64,000 nt of DNA, from NCBI GenBank assembly GCA_032718865.1, contig JALUTQ010000007.1:2555699-2619698 (forward strand), given 5' to 3'. Both the position numbers and the translations under genes were made by a program. This document shows positions 32,042 to 44,500 of this stretch, one piece after another. Origin of the DNA: Tilletia caries (lineage: Eukaryota; Basidiomycota; Exobasidiomycetes; Tilletiales; Tilletiaceae). The number at the start of each line of letters is the position of its first letter. Positions within the stretch are counted from its first letter, which is position 1. The notes under the pieces were generated by a model. That model worked only from the letters and a program-made list of their open reading frames with translations. It did no database searches and had not been told where the DNA came from.

Positions 32042-32588
32042 TATAACTCACCATGACGATGCCCCAGAGGAAGACGGCTGCACCAAGCCAGCGTGCGGCA
32101 CCAAATTTGCGAAGACCCATTTGGGAAAGCAGCTCGAAAGCAATGTACGGGGGAAAGAAGGCGATGACGACAACACTGTAGCGGTTGCCGACTGAAAGTT
32201 GCAGCTCTATGTTCATGCCGGCACTACGAGCGAGGGAGATGTTCTGAGCGACGGACAGGGGGAGGAACGTTGGGTCAGTCAATTGCATCGCGGGCGAAGC
32301 GTGGGAGATGCGCGGGTGAGGGAGAAAGAGAATGCTCACGGTTCGGTCGATAAGGGAGATGGCGTAGGCGAGGGCAAGGATCGGCACGAGACGGAAGTCG
32401 ACGCGGCGCATTGTCTTGCGGATGAAGGCGGCATCGTACTTTTCGAAGTTTGCGCCTGACACGACGTGATCGATAGAGGCGGGGCCAGACTCGGTGTCTG
32501 CATGATTGAGAATGGGCACATTGTTGTGCTTCCCCTTCTCGCTCTCCTTATCGGTATGCTGGGTGACTTGCCGGTCGAGTTGCGACAT
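30503..32588 (-). CDS. MFS transporter, anion:cation symporter (Dal5/Tna1) type
   Basis: Seven exons (minus strand): 32588-32340, 32243-32052, 31869-31789, 31710-31309, 31237-30969, 30892-30722 and 30638-30503. All phases agree and total 500 codons. The cytosolic N-terminus is charged and ends KTMRRVDFRLVPILALAYAI, the usual entry to TM1. ISLIDRTNISLARSAGMNIE is the loop typical of this family (D-R-x-N-x-x-x-A). WYLRSEVQVRLTYFYLI matches the W-Y-x-R-x-E-x-x-x-R motif at TM4/5. GWRWIFIIEGVATCFIGL follows, then a loop with FLKPEEKAMVLSRIERERAD. Later: QLYYHFIPPYVVVAPIALAG and AFVKDNDVRYFGVFLGVAGW. About twelve membrane segments fit. Substrates in this family are organic anions such as allantoate, nicotinate, pantothenate or related acids; which one cannot be told. 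Intron 2 carries a microsatellite. Confidence 0.88.
31965..32041. repeat. (TG)n/(AG)n compound microsatellite in MFS intron 2
   Basis: Uninterrupted runs of tg, then ag with occasional tg units (tgtgtgtgtgagagtgagag, and on to agagagagagatata). It lies inside the second intron of the MFS gene, 10 bp before the end of exon 2 on the coding strand. Confidence 0.9.
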
Positions 32589-32885
32589 CGTGTTGTGTTC
32601 GATTTGGGCTCGTGAAGGGATGGAAGGGAAAGGCTTTGTTGACTTGGCGGGGAGGAGGAAAGGAGAGAAAAGTGGGGAAAGGGAAGGAAGGAGTAAGCGT
32701 CCGTAAGGGGGAAAGGCTGAACAGTGAACAGGAAGGAATCGACCAGCTCTCTTCATATGGGGCATGGGATAAGAAGCGAAGAATGCCGGCGGAGACTTGT
32801 CAAGTGTGCCTGCATGGACATTGGACGCGTCCCGGGAGGAGAGTCAGCGGTTGAGCGTCAGTGGTCTATGGAAGCCAGCACCTGG

Positions 32886-34220
32886 CCAGAGACCGCTCCT
32901 CCATCCACCTCAGCTCCCTCAAGATTCTGGATCGTTTGCTCACCGCCTCCAAGCGCACCCGCATTCTCATTCTGCAACTTACGAGAAAGCAAGGTCGACG
33001 CCGGGCCCTCGGCAAGTTCGCATTCGTTTGAGCTCCAGGCACTCAAGTACTCAAGGTATGACGAACGTGCAAAGTATACACCTGCAAAGTATGTACACCG
33101 CCTCATCTGAAAGCTCGACCCCCTTGATACTGTTGGACTTTTGACTAAGGCAAGCCACGCGGTCCATATCGAGGCCTTGGTATTAATCTCGCGGAGAGAT
33201 GCTGAGAAGGTAATACGAATGCCTGATGTTCTGCTTAGATTGAGCGGTGGTCTGGGTCTGCTAAGGGTCTCTTATATATTGTGTGTGCTAGTGGTGAAAA
33301 GGTGGATTGATGTTGGTGCTTATGAAGAAGTACAAACGGAAGACAAGAAGGGGGGACAAAAGGCTCAAATGAAGGACCTAGTATAGACGGAGCGCAAATG
33401 TCTCTGCTCTGGACCTAAGGAGAGAAATAGAAATAGCATTGAACATGTAAGAGAAAGAGTGCATAACCCCGCGCCAGTACTTGAGCACCTCCGTTGCCTC
33501 GATATGGGGTGCGCCCTCCAGGGTGAACGCCAAGGGTGTGATCTGTGCGTATTTCCAGAGGTTTCCACCGCCCACGCCGTGTGAGAGTCCGGCGCCATAT
33601 GAGATTTCCATACCATTCGCCGATGGTCTCCAACAGATACTCTCTTGCCTTTGTCTCGCTGAGCCCGCCTGCAACTCTTGCCTCATCAGCATCATCTGTC
33701 CTAGGGTCAAGCGGTCAAGACACAAGTCCTTATAACCCTCTCGCAGATGTAGAAACCTTCATCAACACCTTGCTAACCCTCCTCGGCTCCCTTCCCTCCC
33801 CTCCCTTTCGGGTTTCAGCAACTACTCTCCTTACTCCCTCGACCGTCTCTATACTTTCCCCTTTCCTTCCTTTCCACCCGCGGTTTCCTTCCTCCCAGTC
33901 CATCTCAGACACCCCCTTCCGCAGATCTTGACAATGTCCACCTTCCGAACGTTCGCGATCGCGGCGGTCACTATCCTCACGCTCGTGAACGCCCTGGACG
34001 TACCCGCCAGCGTGTTCTCCACCGACGATCTCAAGGGTGCGGATACCCGGCCCATCAAGAACATCTACACCTTCGGAGACTCCTACTCAGGTAAGTTGCA
34101 CCTCTCTATCATGCTGGACACTCTCTATCAAGCCTTGGTAGCATCATGGTTGTGGTCCGCTGGTCTTCAGTGCAGAAGATGGACGGCAGGCGCAGTCCAC
34201 ATCAGTGGGTTGAGGTCGGC
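32886..34220. repeat. Segmental duplication, copy B (partner 26749-28460)
   Basis: Same blocks as copy A but without the Mutator-like element. About 530 bp of extra sequence lie between 33135 and 33665. That insert includes a minus-strand open stretch (PSANGMEISYGAGLSHGVGG, then KYAQITPLAFTLEGAPHI) of no recognised family. The copy ends at about 34220, shortly after the esterase exon 1, with unrelated sequence following. Confidence 0.8.
33934..34220 (+). pseudogene. 5' fragment of the GDSL esterase gene
   Basis: The ATG at 33934, signal peptide and IYTFGDSYS block (Ile to Thr against the full gene) are present, with the same donor gtaagttgc. The duplicated sequence ends within intron 1 before exon 2, so only about 52 residues of the esterase are encoded. 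The upstream region is preserved almost base for base, so it may still be transcribed. Confidence 0.8.
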
Positions 34221-34753
34221 ATTCCATTGGATACTTTCGCTGCTCAACAGAGACGAGCACAGGCGCACCGATTCAGTACAAGACCAACTCCATTCTACCC
34301 ATCATAAACAGATCAATAAGTAAAACATGTCTTATTTCGAAATCTTCACGTATCGTTTGCTTCTTGAATCTTCAATCCAATCCCCAAAACAGCATCCGAA
34401 AAGAGACAAGCTCCCGAGGTTGTGTCTGGATCGTGATGTTCCTGGTATGGAAGTCGTTGGAGCGCCGATAGAAGGTCTCAAGGATGCAGTGACTGTGACA
34501 CGTCGCCACGCCGCGTTCCGTACCGGTTTGGGCTGTATGTCGCGCAGGCAGGGCAAGTGTTCAACTTCATGCGCCGTAGCCGCCGTGGACCGCCGTATCG
34601 CCGACTTTCCTGATGGCTCAGAAAGAGGCTGAGACTGTCCTGACAGGGTTTAGAGTGTTAGCAGGTTCACCAGTCCGCGCAGACCTGAGAGCGGATCGGA
34701 AAACGGAAGGAATCTGTGAAAGGATAAAGGTGAGGGTCCCATGCTGCCGGGAG
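34221..34753. other. Relic sequence between duplications
   Basis: About 34325-34388 repeats the phrase at 17285-17345 (ttcaatccaatccccaaa and flanks). An open stretch from 34327 (MSYFEIFTYRLLLESSIQSP and on) shows no family. No gene is supported. Confidence 0.35.
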
Positions 34754-36390
34754 AGTGCTGACTTGGACATGGTTAGTGACAGCAAGCCAGAGTTGAGTTC
34801 CCGCTCCACAGAAGTCATAGTCACTGCTGCGCCTATGAGATCAGTATGAGATCGGCATTGGCCCCTCTGCGCGAACGCAATCGTGGGAGAAAGCGTGAGC
34901 ATGTTCACGCACACGAATCAGAAATGAGGAAGGCTCGCTGCTCACCTGCAACGTTCTGACATTTGTCTTCTACTTCTGTGCTGTCGCCGAATATGACCGA
35001 TCCTTGCCGACCGGCATGACATGGAGTCTTGCACAATGCTTGCATGTATTTCGGGAGCAGATGACCAGTCGTTGCTGCCGATGAATAAATGTGGAAAACG
35101 GTACGAACAGCCATCGTTGAGCAGGTGGCAAGCTACTTGATAGTCCGAGGATGAGGTCGTAGTATGTCGTGTCGCTAGGTTGGACCTAGAGGTGTCGTCA
35201 GGATTGGATGCGCTCGCGAGTTCAAGAGCGGCGGGATGAGGGTTTGGGATGTGTATGTGTATGCAGCGAGGCTAATGGTGATTAATGTCGTTGAAGTTTG
35301 ATGGTATGCGCCGACCGATGGACCGTGGAAGCAAGGACGCACTCGATTCGTCTTCCGGGTTTCGATATGCCTTGCTACCTCAAGCAGCGACCACAGCAGA
35401 CATGGCCCAGGGTAGGTTGAACATGGTGGCCATGACGACAACACCCTTGCCTCCTCCGGGGCTCCCGAACGCGGCGACGGGCCCGCCAAAGGCTGCACTG
35501 CTAGAGCCGATCTGGCTGACGTTGTAGCCGGGTTCACAATGTACTCCGTCAAAGACGCCGACGCATTCCTGCCATTTGTGGTACACACTGACGGAGCTGT
35601 TGACTGCATCATAGTCCGGATGGGAGCACCACGAGATACAGCTCTGCTCGATGAACACTTCGTTCTTGTCATTGCTGATGTGGTGGACCTGGGCACCATT
35701 GTAGCAGTCGCTGATTCGCTGCGCAAACGTCGCGTTTGGGTTGGGAGCGTAGACGGAGCATTGCGGACCATAAAGAGTAAGGACGACTGTTGGAGAGCAG
35801 TTGTCGGAGTTGGAGCTCTTTGTTCAGACCTAGCAGAGGAGCTTGGGACCCGTCAAGTGTTGCGCGGTGAGTACATGGATGAAAAGCTATGGCATTCAAA
35901 GGGTTCAATCGTTGATGAACTCACCTGTGGCAAAGAGAGACGTCGAGCTGGGTTGAGTGTGCGGTGTGAGGGCATGAAGCTGGCGAAGAGTAATTGGGAC
36001 CGTGACAAGGATGACTTCCGATGTGGGACAAACACCTCGTCGCTCTTGAAGCACCTTCGAAGGCCGTAGCACTGAGCACAGGGCGCGGGTACAAAAGGGA
36101 GGAACGCTATGAACTATGGGATGCTTTCAGATGTTATTCAGCGTTCAGCACTCGCCGCTCAGCGCTCAGCGCTTAGCACCAGTCCAACTGACTCACTACG
36201 CAATTATTACGCGGTGAGAGCGCCCATGGTGCACGATGATCGAAGTGACACGGTGCGAATTGCCATCCATGACAATGTAGAGACGACGCCGGCCGGGTCC
36301 GTGGTGGTAGCAGGTATAGCAGTAAGCAGTGAGTGGTATAGCATAGTGTCGATGGGCACCCGCTAGACACGCGGTCGTGTACAGGAATAG
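34754..36390. repeat. Segmental duplication, copy 2 (partner 14126-15855)
   Basis: Direct-orientation copy of the region around the cysteine-rich gene. The strongest block lies at about 35143-35300 (gtagtatgtcgtgtcgctag and on). Divergence is uneven, high in the intergenic part and lower in the coding part. Copy 2 lacks the ttggg expansion. Confidence 0.75.
35380..35829 (-). pseudogene. Paralogue of the cysteine-rich GPI-like protein, start codon lost
   Basis: The open stretch reads QCSVYAPNPNATFAQRISDC, EQSCISWCSHPD and YHKWQECVGVFDGVHC, with the same hydrophobic tail (GVVVMATMFNLPWAMSAVVA). Where copy 1 has ACA ATG AGC, this copy has ACA AAG AGC preceded by an in-frame TGA (gtc tga aca). 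The single-exon start is therefore gone; the next in-frame ATG would skip the first cysteines. One Cys of the CC pair is Tyr, and the repeated GSNNQT spacer is absent. Unless an upstream spliced exon supplies a start, it is a pseudogene. Confidence 0.6.
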
Positions 36391-36454
36391 GACGTGTAAT
36401 CCATCACGTAGAGAAGCTATCCATCGCTATTGATCGTGATTCGTGGCCAAGTAA

Positions 36455-36612
36455 GTCAGCGCTCGACGACATTATCGGTGGAGAAGGGGTGCGACACCTG
36501 ATTGAAGGTCCCTCATCTCTAGATGTGCGCCTACTGTGTCTCTTGACCACGGTTCGTCAGAAGTACACTGCCTCGGAGACTGGCGCAAGCAGTTAGCCGA
36601 CCTTAGGCTGAG
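36455..36612 (+). repeat. Gene-fragment relic, inverted relative to 12935-13095
   Basis: Shares gacattatcggtggagaagg, cctgattgaaggtccctc and actgcctcggaga.tggcgc with the reverse complement of 12935-13095. There are several substitutions and indels. No intact frame. Confidence 0.55.
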
Positions 36613-37016
36613 TATATTTGCCTGTAAGGAAATGAAAGGTCACCAGAAGGAAGGAAGGAGGAGGGAGAGCACTTAGCGGTCAGTGCCAACAGAATGCGAG
36701 TCATGCTTCACTCCTGGGAGGAAATGTATCTAAAAATGTCGGGAGCGTTTCTCAGACCTCGGTTAGAGCGAGGACTGGGAAGCTGTGTGATTCCTATCTG
36801 TTCGCTGTTGCGAATGTGTATGCGTGTCCTGTGGGTCCCGGAACGGACATGAGTGGTAAGACTGTATGGATACCTGTCGTGCAGCCTTGCCATTTGTTCC
36901 CCCGCGCGGCTGGTCTTCTTCGACACACCCCCGCGATCCAAAATATCGACTCAAGTGGTATCCGTGATTTGGATCCTGTATTTTGGGACCGGCATTCTTT
37001 TAGTCGAAGCTCCTGC
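36613..37016. other. Intergenic, 3' side of DUF423 gene
   Basis: Nothing recognisable except short open stretches; taken as the 3' flank of the membrane protein gene. Confidence 0.5.
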
Positions 37017-37733
37017 TCAGCGCAAACGAGGCGGTCCTCCTGATCCTCGACGGAAGGCGAGGGCTGCCCATCCGGCGATGAAGGCCAGGCCTCCGAGTGG
37101 GGTGATGGGACCGGCGATCTTTCGGAGCGGGTGACCTTCCTGTGTGAGACAAAGGGCTGCCGATCGCACCAGCAAGGGAAGAAGAGGGAAGATGTGAGCA
37201 GACACGGAGGGAAGGAGAGGAATTGAAGGGCATTTATATGGGTCCGTGCGGGGGGTACGCACTGTAAATGCTGCCGCTGAAAAGGGCAATGCCTGTGGAG
37301 AACGCCCCAGCAGCGAGGGCGCTGTACGGTGTCGCTGAGGAGGCGTAGAGAAGGGCGACCGAGTGCAGAAGCTGGTAGGAGACGGCCGTTTGCCAGCTAG
37401 AGAGCTCTGCAGTTGGGTTTGAATTTGTAAGGCGAGTGTACCAATGGGTGGCAAGACAGGGAGAGAAGTCAGTTCACTATAGCATCTTCCCAGCAGACAG
37501 AGGGGACAGAAAGGCACTCACCATGGGGAGACAGCTTCGACTTGAGGGCGTGAGATCCGAATGCTCTGCGGATGTCACACAGATGGGATTATTGGGAATG
37601 GAAGGAATGAGGATGAGGATGAGGTCAGCCTGTGCAGACGTGAGAACCTGCCATATGATAATACACACCCCATGGTCACCCCGACGGCCCCGCTGACACA
37701 GGCGAACGTGTGGAAGAAGCTGGGCGACGGCAT
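37017..37733 (-). CDS. DUF423/TMEM256-like small membrane protein
   Basis: Four exons (minus): 37733-37669, 37565-37522, 37406-37263 and 37156-37017, in phase, giving 130 residues. This is the usual length of the family (about 120-135). Conserved landmarks: GAVGVTMGAFGSHALKSKL (N-terminal G-x-F-G-x-H-x-L), SWQTAVSYQLLHSVALLYAS, AGAFSTGIALFSGSIYTL and GPITPLGGLAFIAGWAALAF (P-[IL]-G-G-x-x-[FM]-x-x-G-W). Four hydrophobic segments are expected. The family is widespread from bacteria (YgdD) to human TMEM256; its function is not established. The first intron donor is gg|gtgtgt and the acceptor gcag|agc, placed by the conserved MGAFG. The 44-nt second exon is short. Confidence 0.85.
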
Positions 37734-38522
37734 CTTTGCTGACTGTGTATCTCCTTCTCTCTCTTTCTGTGAAGGAACGAAGCAGGAAGGCTCAAGGCAA
37801 TGGTCGACGAGCTCAAGGACCAGGAGCAAGTCATAAACTCATAAGCCAGGGAAACTGATAAGATAAGATTAGATATCGGCGTTTAAGATCCATGTGAGAG
37901 ATAAGCAGTCATTACAACAGGCACCCCTTGGATTACGACGAGTTACGAATCGTGCCACTCCCCGTGCTGGATGCGGCATCGACAGCGACGGGCCCAACGA
38001 CGACAGCGAGCGCATCAGCATCAGCATCAGCATCAGCATCACGCAGGAACAGCACGTGACTCTTTGCTCTTTGCTTCTGCTGGCTGCCACTGACTGTTAA
38101 GCTGTGCAGTACATACTTTCACTCGGAGCTGAGGCACGGTCCCTGCCTTCGCCCATATACATCTGTGCCGACGCAACAACACCCGCAAGCGCAGGCCATA
38201 AGCGCAGGCTTTGCGATCGCGTCCGAGCGCACATACACAACAGGAACGCGAACGGCTTGTGTTCGGCGAACTTCGTCTCGGTGAGCGCCCCCCTTCCCAC
38301 TTCCGCACTGCGTGTTGCACGTTGCATCTCTCATCTGACTCCGTACTTTCATTCCTCAGCTCAGTCAGCTCCCGTCGTCAGCTCTCCCTCTCTCCCATCT
38401 CGGCTCTCCTGCAACAGGCATCAGCCTCAGAGTCATGCCGCCGTCGATCGCGACCTGACAGCCTGTCGAATTTCCCATCAGCCTGCCAATCTCTGCCAAA
38501 CCCAAGCTCGGCATCAACAAAA
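37734..38522. other. Intergenic, divergent promoters of DUF423 and ATG26 genes
   Basis: The two genes diverge from this region, so it should hold both promoters. An (atcagc)n microsatellite lies at 38012-38041. A GT...AG intron in the ATG26 leader is possible (gtgagcgcc near 38281). No ORF is supported. Confidence 0.5.
38012..38041. repeat. (atcagc)n microsatellite
   Basis: About five hexamer units in the divergent promoter region between DUF423 and ATG26. Confidence 0.85.
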
Positions 38523-41500
38523 ATGGACTCAAAGACACACTCTCAGGGATCTGTGGAGCAGCTCCCGGCCCCGGCTGCTCCAGCACAAGGCGCTCTCCCA
38601 GATCCCTTCAGCCCTTCTCCTTCCCGCTCAGCTTCATCGGCGTCTTCGACCCGATCATCCCGGTCCGACGACTCCATATCACCCTCGGCCTCAGCTTCCC
38701 AGGTCAAGGACCATGCCTCAAGGCTGGCTGCTGCTGTCGCTCCAGAATTGGCTGAGGCGCAAACACAATCGCAACTGGCGCAAGCCAGCACGGCGGCTCA
38801 GGGACAGAACGAACTCGAGCCGGTCGAGCCTCCGCCGCCTGTCGATGCTTTCCAGCCATCACCCCTGCACATGCTCACGCTCCTCGGCAGCCAGCTGCTC
38901 CAGCATGATCAACATCGTCAACAGGACGAGCAAGCTCATGATCTGGGGCTCAGCGGGATCCCGGAGCTCTTCAATGAGGAAGAAGCTGCGCGTCTGGAGA
39001 TCGATGAGGAAGAGGCGTCTCTATATTTACAACATCATCTTCCCTCGTACGACGCTATGGAACAAAGCCGTTCGAGTCTGCCGCAGACACCGCATTTATC
39101 GGCGTCGCTCACAGAGAATCTTCGACTGGGAGCGGCGGCCGCCTCCGTCCCCTTGCGGGCATTACCTCTCGCTCTCGTCCAGGAGTCTGTGGCCAACATG
39201 GCTGCCGCAGGAGAGCTCGATGAGCAAACCCCACGCGGTCCTCTCACGCCATTGCAGGCGTCTCAGCTACTCATTAGCCCTGTAGCTCCTCGGTCGCGCG
39301 AGAGCACTCACCACCCTTCATCGCTCTCTCCAAAGATACCGTCCACAGTGCAGAGTGCTGAAAGTGAACAAGTCCCGATCAGTGAGGTGCAAGAAGGTCA
39401 AGACGTCCCAATCTCGGTGCCAGAATCGAGCAAGCCCAGACGATCCCTCGCATTCGCTTCCCCAGAGCTCCCCACAAAGGCACCTACGGTCACTGCACGT
39501 CAACTTCTGGCCACGCATCTGGTAAAGCTCTTCGGTTTGCCCCCCTCCATCACAGCGGCAGATGGTGCGACGCGTCCCGTTCGGGTGCTGTCCTTGCACC
39601 CAGCCCATCTCTTCCGATCGGGAACACTGCTCACTGGAACGCTGTACCTGACCAGCACGCATATGCTTTTCTACGCATACATGCGGCCCCGCGCTCCCGG
39701 TGCTGTGCTCCAGATGGGGATGTTGGGTGTGGCGAGGGGGAAAGGGTGGGGCTTTGCAGACGATGCATGGGCTAAATCGCACCATCGCTCTTCGGCCCTG
39801 TCTGCGTCTCCCAGCGTGGCCCAGGAGTCAGGCTCGGACTCGGTCGCTACTTTGCAAGGCCACGGTCGCGGCTCGTTCGGAGCGGCGGCGAGGATTGGCG
39901 CCTTCTTCAAGATGCCGAGCGCTGCTTTGGGTGTGGGTGCAGGTGCGAGTTCGGCGGCTCAAGGATCAGGTACGACTCCGTCGCCTACCGATAGTGCGTT
40001 CTTGTTCGGAACGACGCCGACTACGAGGGCTCCCTTCGGAGGTTTTGAGCCCGTGTCCTCAACCGCTGCTACTGCTTCTGCTGGGGCTCTGCCTTCGCGA
40101 CAGATCCAGAGCACAGCCACCGGGCTGTCCTTCAGTCGACGCGCACCTCGCAAACGGGCGCATCACTTCGTCTTGACTCCACGATCGCTTTCTTGGTTCG
40201 CTTCTGAGCGCGACCCGTACTTCCCCGTCGGCCAACTGGACCTCCGTTGGATTCGCGCCGTGTATGAGCCAGTGGCGACATCAGATACCACATCGGGTAT
40301 TACGGACAAGGCGGCGAATAAGGCTGTAGCGGAGTGGCACATTGAGTATGTGATACCGCCCGGACCGAGAACGCAGCAAAAGGCTCGTTCGCAGAAGGGC
40401 ACCAAGGCAAGGGAAGACACAGACGAGCAGGAGAGAAGATATACTCTCCTCTTGCGCGCTCCCTCTGCCGAGGAAGCCCTATCTTGGTGTACAGCCGTCC
40501 GGCGCGCGGTGCTTCGTGCCGGAGGAGGCGAATCGCACCAGCACGGCAAAAGTGCCTCGACGAACGCGCAGACGAATGCAGGGGCTTCCCTCGACGTGGG
40601 ACGTGATTCGGTTCGGGTCAGCATTCCGTTGGCCCGGATTGTTGATGTAGAGGGATCGGTGGGCGCGTCGGGCGTTAGTGGCGCTAATGCGTTGAGTGGA
40701 GGCGTCTTCGGCGAACGCACCGGGGGGCGGAAAGGGAAGGAACGCGCGACGGAGTCGTCAGAAAGGGGAGAAGGCGGGATTGGGACTCAGCCTGGCTTGT
40801 CTGCGGGATCATCCCGGCCGGAGGACGACGAAGGCGACGGTCGGACGTTCGTCATACGCGTCTGGGATGTGGACACGAAGAGCACGTCGTCGACGCAGCC
40901 CACCACGTCGCACACGGAAGACGCGGAAGACGTGGTGCCGCTGGACGAGTACTGCTTTGTGGATGTACAGCGGCAGCAAGATTTGTGGCGCCGGTTGGAG
41001 CGTGCGCTTGCTCGTATTCCTGCGGCGGCGGCGGAGGTGCAATCGGCAGGGCGAGAGGGTGCGAATGTGGAAGAGGAGCTGGCGCGGACGTACACGGAGA
41101 AGCCGGTCCCTTTTACCTATCCGCCCTCCATTACTCGGCCGATCTCACCACGAATGACCCTGCCGCGCGCCTTGTCGGGCCCTGCGAAGCGGTTGGCGAC
41201 AGGGCTGGCGTTCACCCGACCAGTCGCTGTGGGACTCGGGCTCGGCGCGTCTAACGTCAAGAACTTCGTCGGCTATCAGGCGATGGGTCTTGTCGAACGT
41301 GTTAAGGAAGTCTGGACTGTCGCGCCTCCCGGCGTTTCTGGTGGTGAGGGCATTGGCTCACCTTCTCCCTCGAGCCAGCCGGCAAGTCGGAGCAGGAGTC
41401 AGAGTGGGAGTGAGGGTTGGATTGCGGATGAGATGAAGGTTGAGGATGGCGAGGAGGGGGAGGAGGAGGGTGTTGATACGTTGGAAGAGGAAGGTGATGC

Positions 41501-44500
41501 AGAAGCGGACTTGGCGGACTCGATGTCGTTCTCCATTGTCGATCTGTCGTCCTCCACCGGCAACCTGGATGGGCCCGCTGATGAGAGCGATATCGACAAC
41601 ATCTCAAGCGGGGGGAATGGCAGCAAGGCGCGAACGAAGGCGGAGCAGTACAACCTGGACCTTTTCTACCGGACCTTCGTGCTGCCCCTCTCACCGAGCT
41701 CGTTGTCGTTCTCCGACCCGGACATCCTGGGGGCACGCGCGGAGACCTTCAGCAGTCCAGGCTCGCGATCGGGGACGTCCTCCAGTCTGGACCGAAGCGC
41801 GACGGCGGAACGTCTGCTGCACACGTTCAGCACGGCCTCGCTGTATCGCGTCCTACCCATCGCCGGTCGACTCTTCGTCTCCGAGCGGTTCCTCTGCTTC
41901 CGATCGGCCCGTGGCCTGGCTTCGCGCGTGAATGCGGGCTTGGGAGGGCTCGCGCAGGGCGCGGCTGGTCTAGCGGCTGCTGTGTCCAACTTGGCTGCTC
42001 AGCCTGGGGTGGGCACGGCGGCGGCTGCTGCTGGGGCTGCGGCGAGGCCGCTCCTTGCTGCGACCGGGTTTGCGGGGACGGCGGGGTCGTTGCCGACGGC
42101 TGGGAGTGGGGCCGGTGGGGCTGCGACGGGCGGGGGGAGGACGTTGATGATGCTTCCTCTTGCGGATGTGATTGGGGTTGCTAACAATCGGGCGTATCGG
42201 TATGGCCATTCGGGGATGGTTGTCATGGTTCGAGGTCACGAAGAGTGAGTTGTTCTGCCTTACCGCTTTTGATGCTGCACAAAGGGTTTTTTTTTTACTC
42301 AAGGGATCGTTATCTGCACGTCCTTTGATTCGTTGCTGCTTAGGATCTTCTTCGAGTTCTCGTCGGTCAACGAGCAGAGGCTGTGCATTTCTACGATTGA
42401 ACATCAGATGGAGGTGCTACACCGCAACAGTGCTGATCGCACGAATCGAGCAGCTCCGATTACTCTTCCCACAGCTGAGCGCTCGGACGCATTCATTCTA
42501 CGAGACCTGGGCGAGCGCCTGGATTGGAGCATGCATTCATCGATCCACTCCAACTTCCCTGGCTCGAGCATCTTTGCTGTGGGCCGATTGGACGATGACC
42601 TTGACGCGCCCGCCCAAGCTGCGCGACGACTGCGGAGTGAATTGGGTATGACTTCACCTGTGACCTCGCCCTCTTCGCCCAAGTTTTCGAGGGCTGCGTT
42701 GAGCCCGAACCGGTCTGGCGCGGGTGATCAGCCCAGCCAACGGAAGCGGTCCCGCTCGATCTCGACGATGTCTGCGCCTGGACTGAGGAGTGTTGGAGGT
42801 GCGGATGAGGAGGAGCTGGGTCGGGCCGGCCCTGTTGTCCCCGCCGGCGGCGTGTCGACTACGGGCACCGACACCGGCACGACGGCGTCTTCCGACCTGC
42901 TCTCCATCTCCTCCAAGCCGCGGTCGTCGTTGCACTTCACCATGCTGACGATCGGCAGTCGTGGCGATGTGCAGCCTTATATTGCGCTCTCGAAGCGGTT
43001 GTTGGCTGAGGGCCATCGGGTGCGGATTGCGACGCATGGGGAGTTTCGGGAGTGGGTTGAGGGGCATGGGATAGAGTTTTATGAGGTTGGGGGTGATCCG
43101 GCTGAGTTGATGCGGATCTGTGTTGAGAATGGGACGTTCACGTTGAGCTTCCTTAGAGAGGGCGTGACAAAGGTGAGTGTGTCGTGCACGAGCATGTCTG
43201 ACTGGTGCGGCAGAATTATTCTTCACAGGTCAATTGACGCTGATTACTTTCTCTTCCTTCCTTCCTGATGATCAGTTTCGCGGCTGGCTCGATGACCTCT
43301 TAGTATCATCCTGGGCGGCTTGTCAGGGTACAGACATCGTCATTGAATCACCAAGCGCGATGGCGGGCATCCACATTGCCGAAGCTCTTCAGGTGCCGTA
43401 CTTCCGCGCGTTCACCATGCCGTGGACCCGAACGCGAACGTACCCACACGCCTTTGCGGTACCCTCCGGCAAGGCAGGCGGCAACTACAACTACATGACG
43501 TACGTGATATTTGACCAGGTCTTCTGGCGTGCGTCTGCGGGTCAGGTGAATCGCTGGCGGCGGAAGACGCTTGGGTTGCGGTCGACGAACTTGGAGGAGT
43601 TGTCCCAGCACAAGGTGCCGTTCTTGTACAATTTCAGTCCTAGCTTGGTACCCAAGCCATTGGTGAGTCATTCCTTGGATGTTCCATTTCGTTTGCAACT
43701 AATCACTGACCAGTTTTTGTCCTTTGGGGTTATGAAGGATTGGTACGACTGGATCCATGTGACTGGGTTCTGGTTCCTGGACGGTCCGGAGAACAGCAAG
43801 ACGCGGATGTGGGAGCCCCCTGGTGAGCTGGTAGCCTTTATCCTGAAAGCTCGGGAGGCCAAGCGCAAGGTGGTGTACATCGGCTGGGGCTCGATTGTGC
43901 TGTCGAATGCGGAGGAGACGCATCAAATAGTGGTGGAAGCGGTGCGGCAGTCTGGGGTGTGTGCTATCCTGAGCAAAGGGTGGTCCGACCGTCTTTCGAA
44001 CAAGAAGCAGCAGCAAGAGCGGTCTGAAGATCAGCAGGACATGTCGGATCGGATCCTGGAGCTCGACTCGGTACCGCATGACTGGTTGTTTCCGCAACTG
44101 GACGCGGCCTGCCACCATGGTGGAGCGGGTACGCTGGGAGCATCGCTACGGGCGGGAATCCCGACGATTGTGAAGCCGCACTTTGCGGACCAGTTCTTCT
44201 GGGGTCAGCAGGTGGAGACGCTAGGAGTCGGGCGCTGTATCCGTGGCTCTCTGTCGCAGGACAAGCTTGCGGAGGCGATCCAGGCTGCTACGAGGGACGA
44301 GCGGATGGTACGACGTGCGCGCGAGCTGGGTGAGCGGATCGTACGTGAGAACGGAGTGGGCGAGGCGATCAAGGCGATCTACCGGGATCTGGACTATGCG
44401 AGCAGTTTGATCAAGCGGGGTACGGGACTCGATGGACGGTCGGGAGGGAAGGCGTTCGTCCCGAGCGCGGCTACCCCTGCGCCTACGCGTATTCCTGCCC

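Noticed and set aside
38104..39285. 393-codon plus-strand ORF overlapping the start of ATG26
   Set aside because: It is in another frame of the ATG26 N-terminus, has no recognisable motif, and is rich in Ser/Arg/His as expected for a shifted reading of a Ser/Pro/Ala-rich region.
41970..42404. Antisense ORFs within ATG26 (for example 144 codons)
   Set aside because: They oppose the GRAM region and are Arg/Pro-rich mirror frames.
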